Shown here: positions 42,203 to 51,008 of the stretch, piece after piece
Numbering within the stretch: the stretch's first letter is position 1
How the letters are laid out: every line of letters starts with the position of its first letter
Assembly: GCA_040500365.1 (NCBI GenBank)
Contig: CP148031.1
Span: 2,666,001-2,730,000 of the forward strand
Reading direction: 5' to 3'
From: Dehalobacter alkaniphilus
GTDB lineage: Bacteria > Bacillota > Desulfitobacteriia > Desulfitobacteriales > Syntrophobotulaceae
Length of the DNA stretch: 64,000 bases
Program-made: the position numbers and the translations under genes
The notes under the pieces: generated by a model
The model's input: only the letters and a program-made list of their open reading frames with translations
Told to the model about the DNA's origin: nothing
Databases searched by the model: none

Positions 42203-45200
42203 TTGCTCAACCTCTCCAAAATATCAATCAATACTTGGCGTTTCTCATGCTCGCTGATCGACTGTCCCATTTCTTCAATAGCTGTTTTGATTTCATTAAG
42301 GAGCAACTTTGCACGGTCACTGTAGGCCGTCTTGTTAAATCGCTTTACGACCCCAACACCATCAGCATCTGTAAAGATGATTTCATACGATGATGTTTTT
42401 TGCTTATCTGAATCAGTTTGGGCATTAAAGCCCTCGACAGTTTCTTTGAATGCTTGCAAATCCCTCAGGAAAATATCTACCGTATCACTATTCCAATCAT
42501 CAATTCGCAAATAGGTGACTGCTTTAGTAAGGCGCTGTATGAAGGAGTTCTCATCATTTGTTACCGTCGCCATCAGTTCAAGAATTTTACTTTCGCTGCC
42601 GAAAAATAAGTGCTGCCTCGTTCTCTCGCTTAAGGTTTCGTACCAATCCTTAATGGTGGACGCCAAACTTCCGTTTGACTTTCCACTTGCAAACAACGTT
42701 TTGACCGCGTTGTTCAAGTAAACAATCAGATTTTTAACAGCGCCATCATACTCGTCCTTGGTTGCTTTGATATTATCGACAACATTCACGTTGAATGTCC
42801 TATATCCGTAGGTATCGAAAATCTTTTCAAACAGGAATTCGCGCGGATTGACGTTCATCTGTTTGAGGCTGCCTAAAAACTTCCTCCGGTCTTGCGCGAT
42901 CTTTTCCGGTTTATTGTTTTCGCTATACTTCTGCGTTGATTCTTTGGCGAACTTCGGTAAGGACAGATACCAGCGGTTCATGGCGAGAAACAGATAGGTA
43001 AAGCTGTTATAGGCTTTCTCACGCTCGGTGACAAATTCAGAGAAGACTTCTTCTAACTGTGCCATGTATTGCGCCTTTTCCTCATTCCAATTTTCGAGGA
43101 TAACAGAGTATTCGCTCGGTGACTCATTAATATCATTGAGCAACTCAGGTGTGATCTTAACCTCGTTGCCGCGATATAGGATCACAAGGTTGTTCTTATA
43201 CAAATGAAGTACGAGGGCGATGTATATAGGGATTACACCATACTTCAATCCGAATCCGTTTCTATGGAGCGTAAGCGTATCATATAGAGACTGAAAGCTT
43301 ACCCCATCATGCCTTGCGGCATTCTCTGTGAAAAAAGTGCTAATCTGAGTAAGCAGATCCGTCATCCTGTTATCTGCAGGCTGGAGCTGAATCCTAGGAT
43401 CGGTATCTGCGTTTTCAAGCACTCCTGTTTTTATGAGGGTGCTACGCATAATGGAGACATCCTGACCTGTACCCGAAAGACCAATATTGGGGGCAAGTTC
43501 GTTTGCAAGCAGGCCCGCTAGTATTTTGGTGCGACTGTTGATTGCAACGGTCGGAAGATCATTCTTATTGATCGACTCATTGTTGATGATGGGTGTTCGA
43601 TTAAACACTGCCCCACAGATATCCGAGAGCAAGCCTGACAGTTGTGCCTTACGCCGAAAGATGTTCTGATTCGCATTATAGAAGTAATATGCGCTACCCT
43701 TTTCGGGCCTTGCATAGCTGTTGATGAAGCTACCTACAACATCCGATAAATCCTCAACGTATATGGCATACTCATCATTCAATATTTCGTCTCCCGACTC
43801 TGCCGCTTCATTTTTGAGATATGTGACCGCCGCATAGTCGAGTGCATCCTTCGTAATGTCTACCCACTTTTTCGGAAGGATAAAGACGATACGCTCGTGG
43901 GGATTATTATCTGAGAGTATTGCTTGGCGCAGCTTCTCGATTTCATCCTCACTTCCGGGAATAATAGCGTAAATAACACCGTCTGCATTGCTACCAGAGA
44001 TTTTTCTGTCCCAATCTGTGATAGCCCAAAAATCTTTACTGTCAATAAAAGTAAAGTCAAAATAACGGATTATATTATTCGCATCGTTATAGGCGGTCGG
44101 GTACATATAGCTATCAAAGGCAGATTCATTGAGAATTTTTGTAGCCGTCGTGACCGACAACCGCTGAGCCTTATACTTGGCGATTTCCTCCTGTATGTCA
44201 ACACCGCTTGTTTCCTTGATCTTAAGATAGTTGTTGCTCCGCTTGAGATAAACCACACAATCATTGTCGATTAAGTCTTTGAGGGTAAGATCGATCTCTT
44301 TTGTGGAACTAAACGAATCGCGGTAAGCGTCAACGATCACGTCTACAACAGGCGGCAACTTCTCAAACTGCTCTACCAGATAAATAAGAGCGATGGTCTT
44401 GATGATCTTTTCGTGCAGCGGTTTCCCTTCCACTCTCCGAAGGACGCTCGCCGTCAGCTTATATATCTTGTGAGCTTCGCTTGTGTACGGCTCTTTTCTG
44501 AGTAGAGGCTCAAAGTAGTCATAGATGTAGTCAGGCGTGAGCAATTCAAAATCTCCAGCCGAAGCAATGAAGTCTGACAGCGTATGCTTTTCATCCGCAG
44601 ACAAGAAAGTAAACAGAGTGCGTTCATTCTGCGCTACCTTCTCAGACAGGCGTGGCAGGATGAAAGTTGAAATCGGGTGCAAAGGATAGCAGCCCTCAAT
44701 TGCGGTCGTAACCTCATCCTGATTGTTCTTATCAAGCAGTCCGTTTTTGATGAAACGATCCTTGAAGTCACCAAAACGTAATCGGTTTGCTAGGAGAAAC
44801 GGCTCCCACAACGCTGGATTCTTTTTTATGACCGCCGATATAATCTCATACATCTGTGAATAGTTATTATGGAGATTAACGTGCTTAAATCGGCCGGACA
44901 CACCGCGCCAACCGTCCACCTTATCTTTCGGAAGGTTGCTATCGATGTAGTTGGCGATATCTTTATGGCTTATGAGCATGAGGTGCATTTGCGTATTGCC
45001 GCTGCGATTGCACTTTTCAGCGAAATCCTGCAAGAGCTTAATGTCGCTGTTTGTAGCTGAGGCGATGCTTGATTCAAGATACTTGCTGAATTCATCGTAT
45101 ATCACATAGACGCCGCAATACCCCTTGTCCTTCAGCTTGACAGTGATATTCTCATAAAGATCGACAATATCAAAGCCCAGGAAGGGATTGAACATGCTGC

Positions 45201-45834
45201 CAGATGTCAACGTCGGATATACCTGCGCAAACTCTTCGTAAGCATTCACGTCGTATTCGTTAAGGGCGAGTATGAAATCGCTCACGGATTTGCTGAGCGT
45301 AGCTTTCAGTTTTTTATATGTATCGTGATACTCATCCCGCCATTTCTCAATCTGATTAACCGCTGCTTTGAAATGTGTCTCGGGCATAAGGTCAGAAAAG
45401 CCTTCTTCACTGAGGGCTTGCTGGATGGCACTTAGAAAAGACTGCGTGAGGCTCGTACTACTGCCGCGCACTACGATTGGAAGTATCTTCTGGTCGCTGT
45501 TTATGTACTCAATAGCAAATCTGTAAAGATCGGGATTGCTTGCTTTCATCTTTTCAAGAAGCGCGCCGAACAGAGCCTTACCTGTGTCTTCACCTTTCCG
45601 GAAGAGCATAGACAGTAAGACCAAAATAATATGGGATTTCCCTCTGCCGTATGCGCCGATAAGTATCCTGGCTCTCTGTGTTGAAGTCGGCACTGTAGAA
45701 AGCAGCACGTCCTCAATCACGTCAAGAGACGACATAGTCGGAATAAATCCCCGAACCTTATCGTCATTATTCAGGTCATAGGCGATATTGACAGAGGTTT
45801 GAAACCCCTTGGATATTTTAATCAGTTCTCTCAT
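42199..45834 (-). CDS. Large P-loop ATPase (BrxC/PglY-like size and Walker A)
   Basis: A 1211-residue protein. Walker A is LIGAYGRGKSH near residue 60, and Walker B is VIYDEFSKYLES near residue 245. The rest is a long helical protein without recognised domains. In length and loop sequence it resembles the BrxC/PglY ATPases of BREX systems, more than the SMC-like DndD. It likely organises a modification or restriction complex on DNA. Start ATG behind AAGGAG. The family call is tentative; the ATPase call is firm. Confidence 0.75.
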   Translation of the reverse strand: MRELIKISKGFQTSVNIAYDLNNDDKVRGFIPTMSSLDVIEDVLLSTVPTSTQRARILIGAYGRGKSHIILVLLSMLFRKGEDTGKALFGALLEKMKASNPDLYRFAIEYINSDQKILPIVVRGSSTSLTQSFLSAIQQALSEEGFSDLMPETHFKAAVNQIEKWRDEYHDTYKKLKATLSKSVSDFILALNEYDVNAYEEFAQVYPTLTSGSMFNPFLGFDIVDLYENITVKLKDKGYCGVYVIYDEFSKYLESSIASATNSDIKLLQDFAEKCNRSGNTQMHLMLISHKDIANYIDSNLPKDKVDGWRGVSGRFKHVNLHNNYSQMYEIISAVIKKNPALWEPFLLANRLRFGDFKDRFIKNGLLDKNNQDEVTTAIEGCYPLHPISTFILPRLSEKVAQNERTLFTFLSADEKHTLSDFIASAGDFELLTPDYIYDYFEPLLRKEPYTSEAHKIYKLTASVLRRVEGKPLHEKIIKTIALIYLVEQFEKLPPVVDVIVDAYRDSFSSTKEIDLTLKDLIDNDCVVYLKRSNNYLKIKETSGVDIQEEIAKYKAQRLSVTTATKILNESAFDSYMYPTAYNDANNIIRYFDFTFIDSKDFWAITDWDRKISGSNADGVIYAIIPGSEDEIEKLRQAILSDNNPHERIVFILPKKWVDITKDALDYAAVTYLKNEAAESGDEILNDEYAIYVEDLSDVVGSFINSYARPEKGSAYYFYNANQNIFRRKAQLSGLLSDICGAVFNRTPIINNESINKNDLPTVAINSRTKILAGLLANELAPNIGLSGTGQDVSIMRSTLIKTGVLENADTDPRIQLQPADNRMTDLLTQISTFFTENAARHDGVSFQSLYDTLTLHRNGFGLKYGVIPIYIALVLHLYKNNLVILYRGNEVKITPELLNDINESPSEYSVILENWNEEKAQYMAQLEEVFSEFVTEREKAYNSFTYLFLAMNRWYLSLPKFAKESTQKYSENNKPEKIAQDRRKFLGSLKQMNVNPREFLFEKIFDTYGYRTFNVNVVDNIKATKDEYDGAVKNLIVYLNNAVKTLFASGKSNGSLASTIKDWYETLSERTRQHLFFGSESKILELMATVTNDENSFIQRLTKAVTYLRIDDWNSDTVDIFLRDLQAFKETVEGFNAQTDSDKQKTSSYEIIFTDADGVGVVKRFNKTAYSDRAKLLLNEIKTAIEEMGQSISEHEKRQVLIDILERLSK

Positions 45835-45857
45835 GTGCTAAGCTCCTTGCGACCTAA

Positions 45858-46766
45858 TCATCCATTGATTTCTCTGTAATATTCACTCACGCAATCGTAG
45901 AAGTTCCAGTTAGTCAGTATATTTATAACATCCAGCCCCGCCGTCCTATTCACCTTGATATGGCCGAGTATTTCAATCTTATATAGAAGTGACGTTAGGC
46001 TTATGATGTCAAGGTTAAAGGCTTTTCCTGCATTTCCGTTATCATTCTGGATACTGGATATGCGGACTTCTTTCTCACCGCGAGCCTGGTCAACGAGGAC
46101 GGCAAGCAGAATCAGAGGATGAAGCATGTCCTTTTTCGGTGCGCTCTTGCGATATATCTTTTGTCTGCCTCCGCCTTTCTCCGTTCCCACAATATCGATA
46201 AGCCCGAGCTCTCCGAGGGGGCAATCAATATTGCTTTCGGGCTTGACCTTTTCAGAATTTGACTTCATGCGAGAAACATAAGTGTTGATTATACAGTTGA
46301 AGTCGTCTTCAATTGTCCTCATAGGCTTTTCGCCTTCATCGCTGTTGCGAAGGAACTTGCTTATCTGCGCGAGGAAGTCCTCCCGCGTGAACTCAGTCAT
46401 TTTGAATTCATTGAAGAAATACCACCACGCCGTAGCCTCTGTGTCAGTCGCTTCTTTATCGCGGACGAGCATATAATGGAGCAACCACAATGTCCCCGTT
46501 TCTTCGAAGTACGGATCATTCGCTTGGATAATCCTGCCTAGATCAGTGGGCGTCTGTACTCTTGGTCCTGTGTCAGCCTCTCCGGTCAACCCGACTGCCA
46601 CCATCCAGTAGCGTAGGGCTTTGACCATGTTTGCGCCAATGCCAAGTACGTCCATAGGGTTATTTGTCTTGCTGATAAATACATCAGAGGAGGCGAGAAC
46701 ACTTCGCATTCCCTTAGAGAGCCAACCCTTTCGGATAAAAAATGTATCATGAGCGCGGAATTTCAT
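45858..46766 (-). CDS. DUF4007 protein
   Basis: A 302-residue protein beginning MKFRAHDTFFIRKGWLSKGM, with MDVLGIGANMVKALRYWM near residue 38 and ATAWWYFFNEFKM later, the DUF4007 signature. DUF4007 proteins co-occur with PAPS-reductase-like genes in phosphorothioation-related and other defence loci; biochemical role unknown. No catalytic motif. It sits between the sulfurtransferase gene (6-base gap) and the ATPase. Confidence 0.8.
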   Translation of the reverse strand: MKFRAHDTFFIRKGWLSKGMRSVLASSDVFISKTNNPMDVLGIGANMVKALRYWMVAVGLTGEADTGPRVQTPTDLGRIIQANDPYFEETGTLWLLHYMLVRDKEATDTEATAWWYFFNEFKMTEFTREDFLAQISKFLRNSDEGEKPMRTIEDDFNCIINTYVSRMKSNSEKVKPESNIDCPLGELGLIDIVGTEKGGGRQKIYRKSAPKKDMLHPLILLAVLVDQARGEKEVRISSIQNDNGNAGKAFNLDIISLTSLLYKIEILGHIKVNRTAGLDVINILTNWNFYDCVSEYYREING

Positions 46767-46772
46767 ATATTT

Positions 46773-48488
46773 TTATCCTTTCGTCCTTAAATACTTTCCC
46801 ATCGTACAGCCGCCGTCAAGGTACTTTGCGGTTACGCACATTTTGCACCGCTGACACTTCTGCAAGTTTATCTGGTAGACGCCACCAATTATTGAGATCG
46901 CACCGAACCGGCAGAGGGACTCGCACTTGAGGCAGCGCCGGCAGGCGTTGTATTTCCTTATTTGATAACTCACCATACGCTGGAGGTCATCGTGCCTTGC
47001 CACATTCATTGTCTTGACCTTTACCGAATACTCATAGCCTTCCTGAGCGAATGGCTGAATTGAAAGGATAGGCGTATTAGTCTTCATGTCCACAACAATT
47101 GTCTCGTTGATGAGCTTTCGTCCGAGTTCAGGAGCTATTCGCCCGAACGGAACGAACAGGCTAATGAAGCTGTCGTCTATCGGTTTATTAAGCTGATAGA
47201 CCTTAGCGTTGTCCTCGGTGGTGCAGTTTGTGTAACGGATCTTAACATCCTGTGCGGCTTCAAGGCCGTTACCGCCTTGACGAGCTTTCCACTTTCCGCT
47301 GTTGATGTATTCTTCCGGATCAGGCTTTCCGATGCGCTTCGCAAAGTTGACGAGGAAGTTATGCCACTTCTTGTATTGATCAGGCATGTATATCTGAGAT
47401 AGGAACTGTGCCCGCTCATTGTTATTCGGGCAGCACCAACAACCTACGCGGTCATAGCCGAGGCGGTAGGCCGCGTTGAAATCTATTTCTTCTCCGAATA
47501 TATAGAGCCAAATGTCGATGTCTTTCCAGAGGAAGATGGACGACGCCACCTTCTGCTTCTGGATTTTTACTGACTCAGCGTTATCCTCAACTCGGTTATA
47601 CTTGCTGCGAGCGACAGACTCGCACTTGCGGATACCGTAAAACGTGAGTATATCCTTATCGCAGTACATGCTGTTCAGGACACGGGTGATGGGTCCCGTC
47701 TTGAACATCGAGCAGCACCACCGGAGCATTCTTGCTGGAGGTCCAATGTCCTCGCACATGTTAAAAAAGTCCTGCTCGCGATTGATCGCGGTCTTGAAAA
47801 TCGCTTTGGGATTCGCCTTACGATAGCGCTCGGCGTATTCTACGGTAAGCGGAAACTCTAGCGTCGTATTTCCGAAGATATGTACGAGGGAAGGGTCTCC
47901 GAGAGCCTTGATAGTCAAGTCAGCTGTAACTGTAGAATCCTTGCCTCCCGAGAACGATATCACCAGGCACTCACGCGGGTATGGCTTTACAGTCTGTTTG
48001 ATGAATGTATGCGCCTCGTCAATGATGAATCTCAGCCGGAGCCGGTTGATACTGACGAAGGTCTTTATGTTATCCTCGAAAAAGACGGAGCTGTTCTGCT
48101 GTGAGAACTGCTCTAGCTGCCGTTGAATATCAGTGACCGTCTGATTCTTATATGCCTTCAATGAAACCGTCAGAGGTTTCCCGTCTATGTAATACCTATT
48201 GTTTGATGCCCAAACACTTTTATCCATGTAGGCGAGCGGCTTTCCTGTCAAAACCTCAAGAAGTAGGCGCTCTTCGGGAAAAACGGGGCGAAGGTCCGTG
48301 CATAGATAAGAGGTTGTCTGTTTACATGATGGGCAGATATCCTTATCGATATCAGTGGCAAACTTAATGATCGGTGCCTTGCAGTTCTCGCACCAGTAAA
48401 TTTCGAGCGGAATATCCGGCTCAGTTACTGTTCCGCACAGCTCGCATTTTTCAGTCTCTGTTTCGCGGCTACAAGCCCTGCACCACAT
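46773..48488 (-). CDS. PAPS-reductase-family sulfurtransferase with zinc ribbons and ferredoxin domain (DndC/SspD-like)
   Basis: A 571-residue protein in three parts. Residues 1-60 carry two zinc ribbons (C3/C6/C15/C18 and C33/C36/C52/C55). Residues about 170-420 are an ATP-pyrophosphatase PAPS-reductase core with the PP-loop SFSGGKDST (near 180), LRWCCSMFK, YGIRKCESVARSKY and GCWCCPNNNERAQF. The C-terminal 60 residues are a 4Fe-4S ferredoxin domain (CRRCLKCESLC, CQRCKMC). DndC and SspD share the PP-loop core, activating DNA for sulfur insertion. The extra zinc ribbons and ferredoxin resemble archaeal-type PAPS reductases. Start behind AAAGGAG. Confidence 0.85.
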   Translation of the reverse strand: MWCRACSRETETEKCELCGTVTEPDIPLEIYWCENCKAPIIKFATDIDKDICPSCKQTTSYLCTDLRPVFPEERLLLEVLTGKPLAYMDKSVWASNNRYYIDGKPLTVSLKAYKNQTVTDIQRQLEQFSQQNSSVFFEDNIKTFVSINRLRLRFIIDEAHTFIKQTVKPYPRECLVISFSGGKDSTVTADLTIKALGDPSLVHIFGNTTLEFPLTVEYAERYRKANPKAIFKTAINREQDFFNMCEDIGPPARMLRWCCSMFKTGPITRVLNSMYCDKDILTFYGIRKCESVARSKYNRVEDNAESVKIQKQKVASSIFLWKDIDIWLYIFGEEIDFNAAYRLGYDRVGCWCCPNNNERAQFLSQIYMPDQYKKWHNFLVNFAKRIGKPDPEEYINSGKWKARQGGNGLEAAQDVKIRYTNCTTEDNAKVYQLNKPIDDSFISLFVPFGRIAPELGRKLINETIVVDMKTNTPILSIQPFAQEGYEYSVKVKTMNVARHDDLQRMVSYQIRKYNACRRCLKCESLCRFGAISIIGGVYQINLQKCQRCKMCVTAKYLDGGCTMGKYLRTKG

Positions 48489-48544
48489 GGATCAATCTCC
48501 TTTCCCGAAGTCGTTTTGGACAATTAGAATCAGTACTACGAGCC

Positions 48545-48772
48545 TTACTCAGATGCCTTCATAACTGTTGTACCCGGCACGACCTCCATAATATCAGCAA
48601 TATCGCAGTCGAGAGCCCTGCAGATCTTCAGCAGGACGTCTGTCGTGATGTTCTCACATTTTCCAAGTTTCGCCATAGAGGTAGTGCTGATCCCGGATGC
48701 TTGCTTAAGGTCCTGTTTATTCATACCCTTATCGATTAGCAGCTTCCAAAGCTTGTTATAACTGATAGCCAT
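48545..48772 (-). CDS. XRE-family operon regulator
   Basis: A 75-residue single-domain Cro/C1 regulator (LWKLLIDKGMNKQDLKQASGI, TTDVLLKICRALDCDIADIMEVV, partly quoted) of the YozG type. It is the first gene of the large minus-strand operon with GAGGTGAGG upstream. It resembles the C-protein controllers of restriction systems and probably binds the palindrome at 48854-48871. Confidence 0.8.
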   Translation of the reverse strand: MAISYNKLWKLLIDKGMNKQDLKQASGISTTSMAKLGKCENITTDVLLKICRALDCDIADIMEVVPGTTVMKASE

Positions 48773-48820
48773 AATGACACCTCACCTCTGGAGAGTCGGA
48801 TACTGTGTGTGTTTACTCAT

Positions 48821-48871
48821 ATTATATAGCTTCTTGGAAGGTCATACAACGAAATTTGCGTGTTCGCAAAT
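48821..48871 (-). promoter_or_regulatory. Promoter and operator of the sulfur-modification operon
   Basis: On the minus strand TTGTAT (48844-48849), 17 bases, then TATAAT (48821-48826). Immediately upstream of the -35 lies the inverted repeat ATTTGCG-TGTT-CGCAAAT (48854-48871), a likely site for the XRE protein encoded first. Confidence 0.65.
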
Positions 48872-48981
48872 ATTTTCTTCGAAGTTAAATACACGCTGCC
48901 CGCTCTGAACTTCATTACTTACCATATGTTATGACACGGAACCAAGAAGAAATTTCTCAATGAAAATCGTGGAGACTGGCC

Positions 48982-49158
48982 ATGACGCAGAACCGTTCAT
49001 TTAAAGATTATGTTGCAACTCGTTTTTATCACAAGCTGTACGATGCTGTATCTAAATATCTGGAACAGAATCATCAGGTTCTTGATGTTTCCTCAAGACG
49101 AGAGCGCCAAATTAGTAAGATTACAAAAACCTCTGTGTTAATGTTAAGTACCAATTAG
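48982..49158 (+). CDS. Small divergent protein or gene remnant
   Basis: A 58-residue frame with GGAGACTGGCC before ATG: MTQNRSFKDYVATRFYHKLY, then DAVSKYLEQNHQVLD and a basic tail. It looks like the helical N-terminus of a longer protein cut short. It is divergent from the modification operon and ends before a hairpin at 49198. Family not recognised. Confidence 0.4.
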   Translation: MTQNRSFKDYVATRFYHKLYDAVSKYLEQNHQVLDVSSRRERQISKITKTSVLMLSTN

Positions 49159-49197
49159 TAAAGATCTTTTATTGAATAATCCTCCAGCGAGTAAGTA

Positions 49198-49233
49198 AGC
49201 AAGCAGATTAATGCTTAAATTAATCTGCTTGCT
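49198..49233. terminator. Hairpin between convergent genes
   Basis: AGCAAGCAGATTAA and TTAATCTGCTTGCT pair perfectly (14 bases) around an 8-base loop. Positioned after the small plus-strand gene and the end of the DUF3892 gene. Confidence 0.7.
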
Positions 49234-49247
49234 ACTAACTGCTTTTC

Positions 49248-49523
49248 TTATTCTCTTGGAAGATTCAATAAATTGTCTTTTGTGGTATAGTCCGGCGTTG
49301 ACTTTACATACTTTTCACCATTAACACTTGTAGCATGTACCACATTAGGGTACGGGGTAATATTTACTTGTAAAGTTCCAGGGTGCTCTTTAACATAATC
49401 ATGCACTGCAGCTTTCGTGTAATATCCATCCTGAGTACTACCCGTAATATAGATGGAATCAATTTCGAGTAAATTATTGGATGTACCACATCCAGTCTTC
49501 ATTTTAATTTTCGTAGCTCTCAT
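49248..49523 (-). CDS. DUF3892 protein
   Basis: A 91-residue protein (ATG 49523 behind AGAGGTAACC). It matches DUF3892: an N-terminal strand, IYITGSTQDGYYTKAAVHDYV and VNGEKYVKSTPDYTTKDNLL. DUF3892 proteins are small beta-rich proteins with no known activity, often in accessory regions. Pairs with the repeat mini-protein upstream on the same strand. Confidence 0.75.
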   Translation of the reverse strand: MRATKIKMKTGCGTSNNLLEIDSIYITGSTQDGYYTKAAVHDYVKEHPGTLQVNITPYPNVVHATSVNGEKYVKSTPDYTTKDNLLNLPRE

Positions 49524-49558
49524 AAGGTTACCTCTACTTTCAATCAATTCCTATTCAT

Positions 49559-49801
49559 TCATCTTTCCTTTTCTGCCTGAGAGAGGACACTTCCAGCAAG
49601 TGATTTTGTCAGATCATTGTATTTACTGCTCTGAAGAACTTTCGAAGCAATGTCTTCCATTTTGGAACTTGTTTGATTATCTTTGGCAATTTGTGAAAGA
49701 ACGCTGCCTGCTAAAGTCTTCTGAATATCTGATGCTTCTGGATTAGCTAATATTTTTGCCGCTTTTGATGCCATACTTTTAGATGTTGATTTTGGGTTCA
49801 T
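49559..49801 (-). CDS. Internally repeated helical mini-protein
   Basis: An 80-residue protein built of two similar helical units: AAKILANPEASDIQKTLAGSVLSQ and SKVLQSSKYNDLTKSLAGSVLSQ (each partly quoted), sharing KTLAGSVLSQ/KSLAGSVLSQ. AAGGAGGG precedes the ATG. The family occurs as short proteins in clostridia and bacilli; no function known. Confidence 0.7.
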   Translation of the reverse strand: MNPKSTSKSMASKAAKILANPEASDIQKTLAGSVLSQIAKDNQTSSKMEDIASKVLQSSKYNDLTKSLAGSVLSQAEKER

Positions 49802-49855
49802 ATCTTTACCCTCCTTTCTTTAATATATAAACGGCAACCGAAGTCCGGCTGCCGT

Positions 49856-50635
49856 TTAGTAATCATCATCCTCTAATCTAACTATTGATAATTTCATGTC
49901 TAACTTTGAGAAATACCACGTTTGCTCATAACAGCGAGTATCTTGTGAATAAGTACTATCTTCAAACCAGGCATTTGGGTCAACATAGCCCTCCTGTCTC
50001 ATTTTATCTACATTCGTAATGTAGGATAAAGTATTATTACTGATCTTTCCGTTTTTCAATATCGACCTGCATTCAGGAGATTTCACTACCCTTTGAATTA
50101 TATTATTTTTTTGGCTAATTAACGCAACATTTTCGTCACTTAATTCAATCATCCTGATAATTGCAGATGTCAGCGAAATTTCATACTGCTCGGATAGTTC
50201 CTGCGCAATATCTAGGGAGATATCTCTTGTCCTCAATTTGTTTAGAACAATATTCCTTGGCAAAAGAAGTTGAGCGGCAAATTGATTTGCTTCTCTCTCC
50301 TTAGTTTTGGTATTTATCCCCATATTGAAATCTTCTTTCCGGCAGAAATGAACTCCATGGTGAATAAACAAATGACCGATTTCATGAGCGATAGTAAAAC
50401 GTTTTTGATTATTATTGTAAATATCCGGAGAAATGACAATAAGCTTTTTTAATCCCTTAACTTTACAAGCTCCTAAGATACCTTCTTGTATAGGGGCTTG
50501 TTTCAAATGGATATCAAGTGCATTGATAACATTATCCAAATCTAGAGCTGAATTATCGTTAATTCCTAGTTCTTTACGCAAATCATCCGCATACCATTCA
50601 GGATTTCTTCTTTCATAAAAGAAGGATTTATTCAT
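49856..50635 (-). CDS. ImmA/IrrE-like metallopeptidase
   Basis: A 259-residue protein, start ATG 50635 behind GAGGAATT, overlapping the upstream gene. The zinc-metalloprotease motif is FTIAHEIGHLFIHHG (HExxH) near residue 100, preceded by an N-terminal segment and followed by REANQFAAQLLLP, the ImmA/IrrE signature. Such proteases cleave repressors or anti-sigma factors in mobile elements and stress responses. The preceding ECF sigma and small acidic gene suggest it may release this sigma factor. Family firm, target inferred. Confidence 0.85.
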   Translation of the reverse strand: MNKSFFYERRNPEWYADDLRKELGINDNSALDLDNVINALDIHLKQAPIQEGILGACKVKGLKKLIVISPDIYNNNQKRFTIAHEIGHLFIHHGVHFCRKEDFNMGINTKTKEREANQFAAQLLLPRNIVLNKLRTRDISLDIAQELSEQYEISLTSAIIRMIELSDENVALISQKNNIIQRVVKSPECRSILKNGKISNNTLSYITNVDKMRQEGYVDPNAWFEDSTYSQDTRCYEQTWYFSKLDMKLSIVRLEDDDY

Positions 50636-50954
50636 CACTAAATTCCTCATTAAATAGCTCATCAATAATTCTCTGAGCATCATCGTTTCCGTCAGAATCC
50701 TTACGGTCTTTTCTAAAATCAGCAGCTTGGGGCAATGAATATAACTGTTCCTTATAGTCATTAATTTTTTTAAAAACAGCATCAAATTCTTGAGTATAAG
50801 GTACGGAGATAGTCATATTAATTATTTTAGATAATTCCTTAAATTCTTCAATATCATCTTGAGCCAAATTTTCGTAAAAATAATTATAATCTATGTCTTG
50901 TCCTGAAGTTATTTTATCAGTGTAAATGACAAGAGCTTCATCTAAACTAATCAT
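50628..50954 (-). CDS. Small acidic protein in the sigma-peptidase operon
   Basis: A 108-residue acidic, helical protein (ATG 50954 behind AGGGAGG). No membrane segment or zinc-finger of a classical anti-sigma factor. It is between the ECF sigma and the ImmA-like protease and overlaps the latter by eight bases. By position it is a candidate soluble anti-sigma substrate of the protease; nothing in the sequence proves this. Confidence 0.65.
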   Translation of the reverse strand: MISLDEALVIYTDKITSGQDIDYNYFYENLAQDDIEEFKELSKIINMTISVPYTQEFDAVFKKINDYKEQLYSLPQAADFRKDRKDSDGNDDAQRIIDELFNEEFSDE

Positions 50955-51008
50955 CAGAATTACCTCCCTGTAAGTTAATGTCATGAAGCTTATCAATTCG
51001 TCGCACTC

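Noticed and set aside
34780..48772. Deazaguanine (Dpd) DNA-modification system
   Set aside because: The PLD and DGQHR proteins resemble DpdK and DpdB, but no Tgt-like DpdA or queuosine-type gene is present, while sulfur genes are.
48986..48997. GAACCGTTC as a third LexA box
   Set aside because: Only one base separates the half-sites instead of four; does not fit the SOS consensus.
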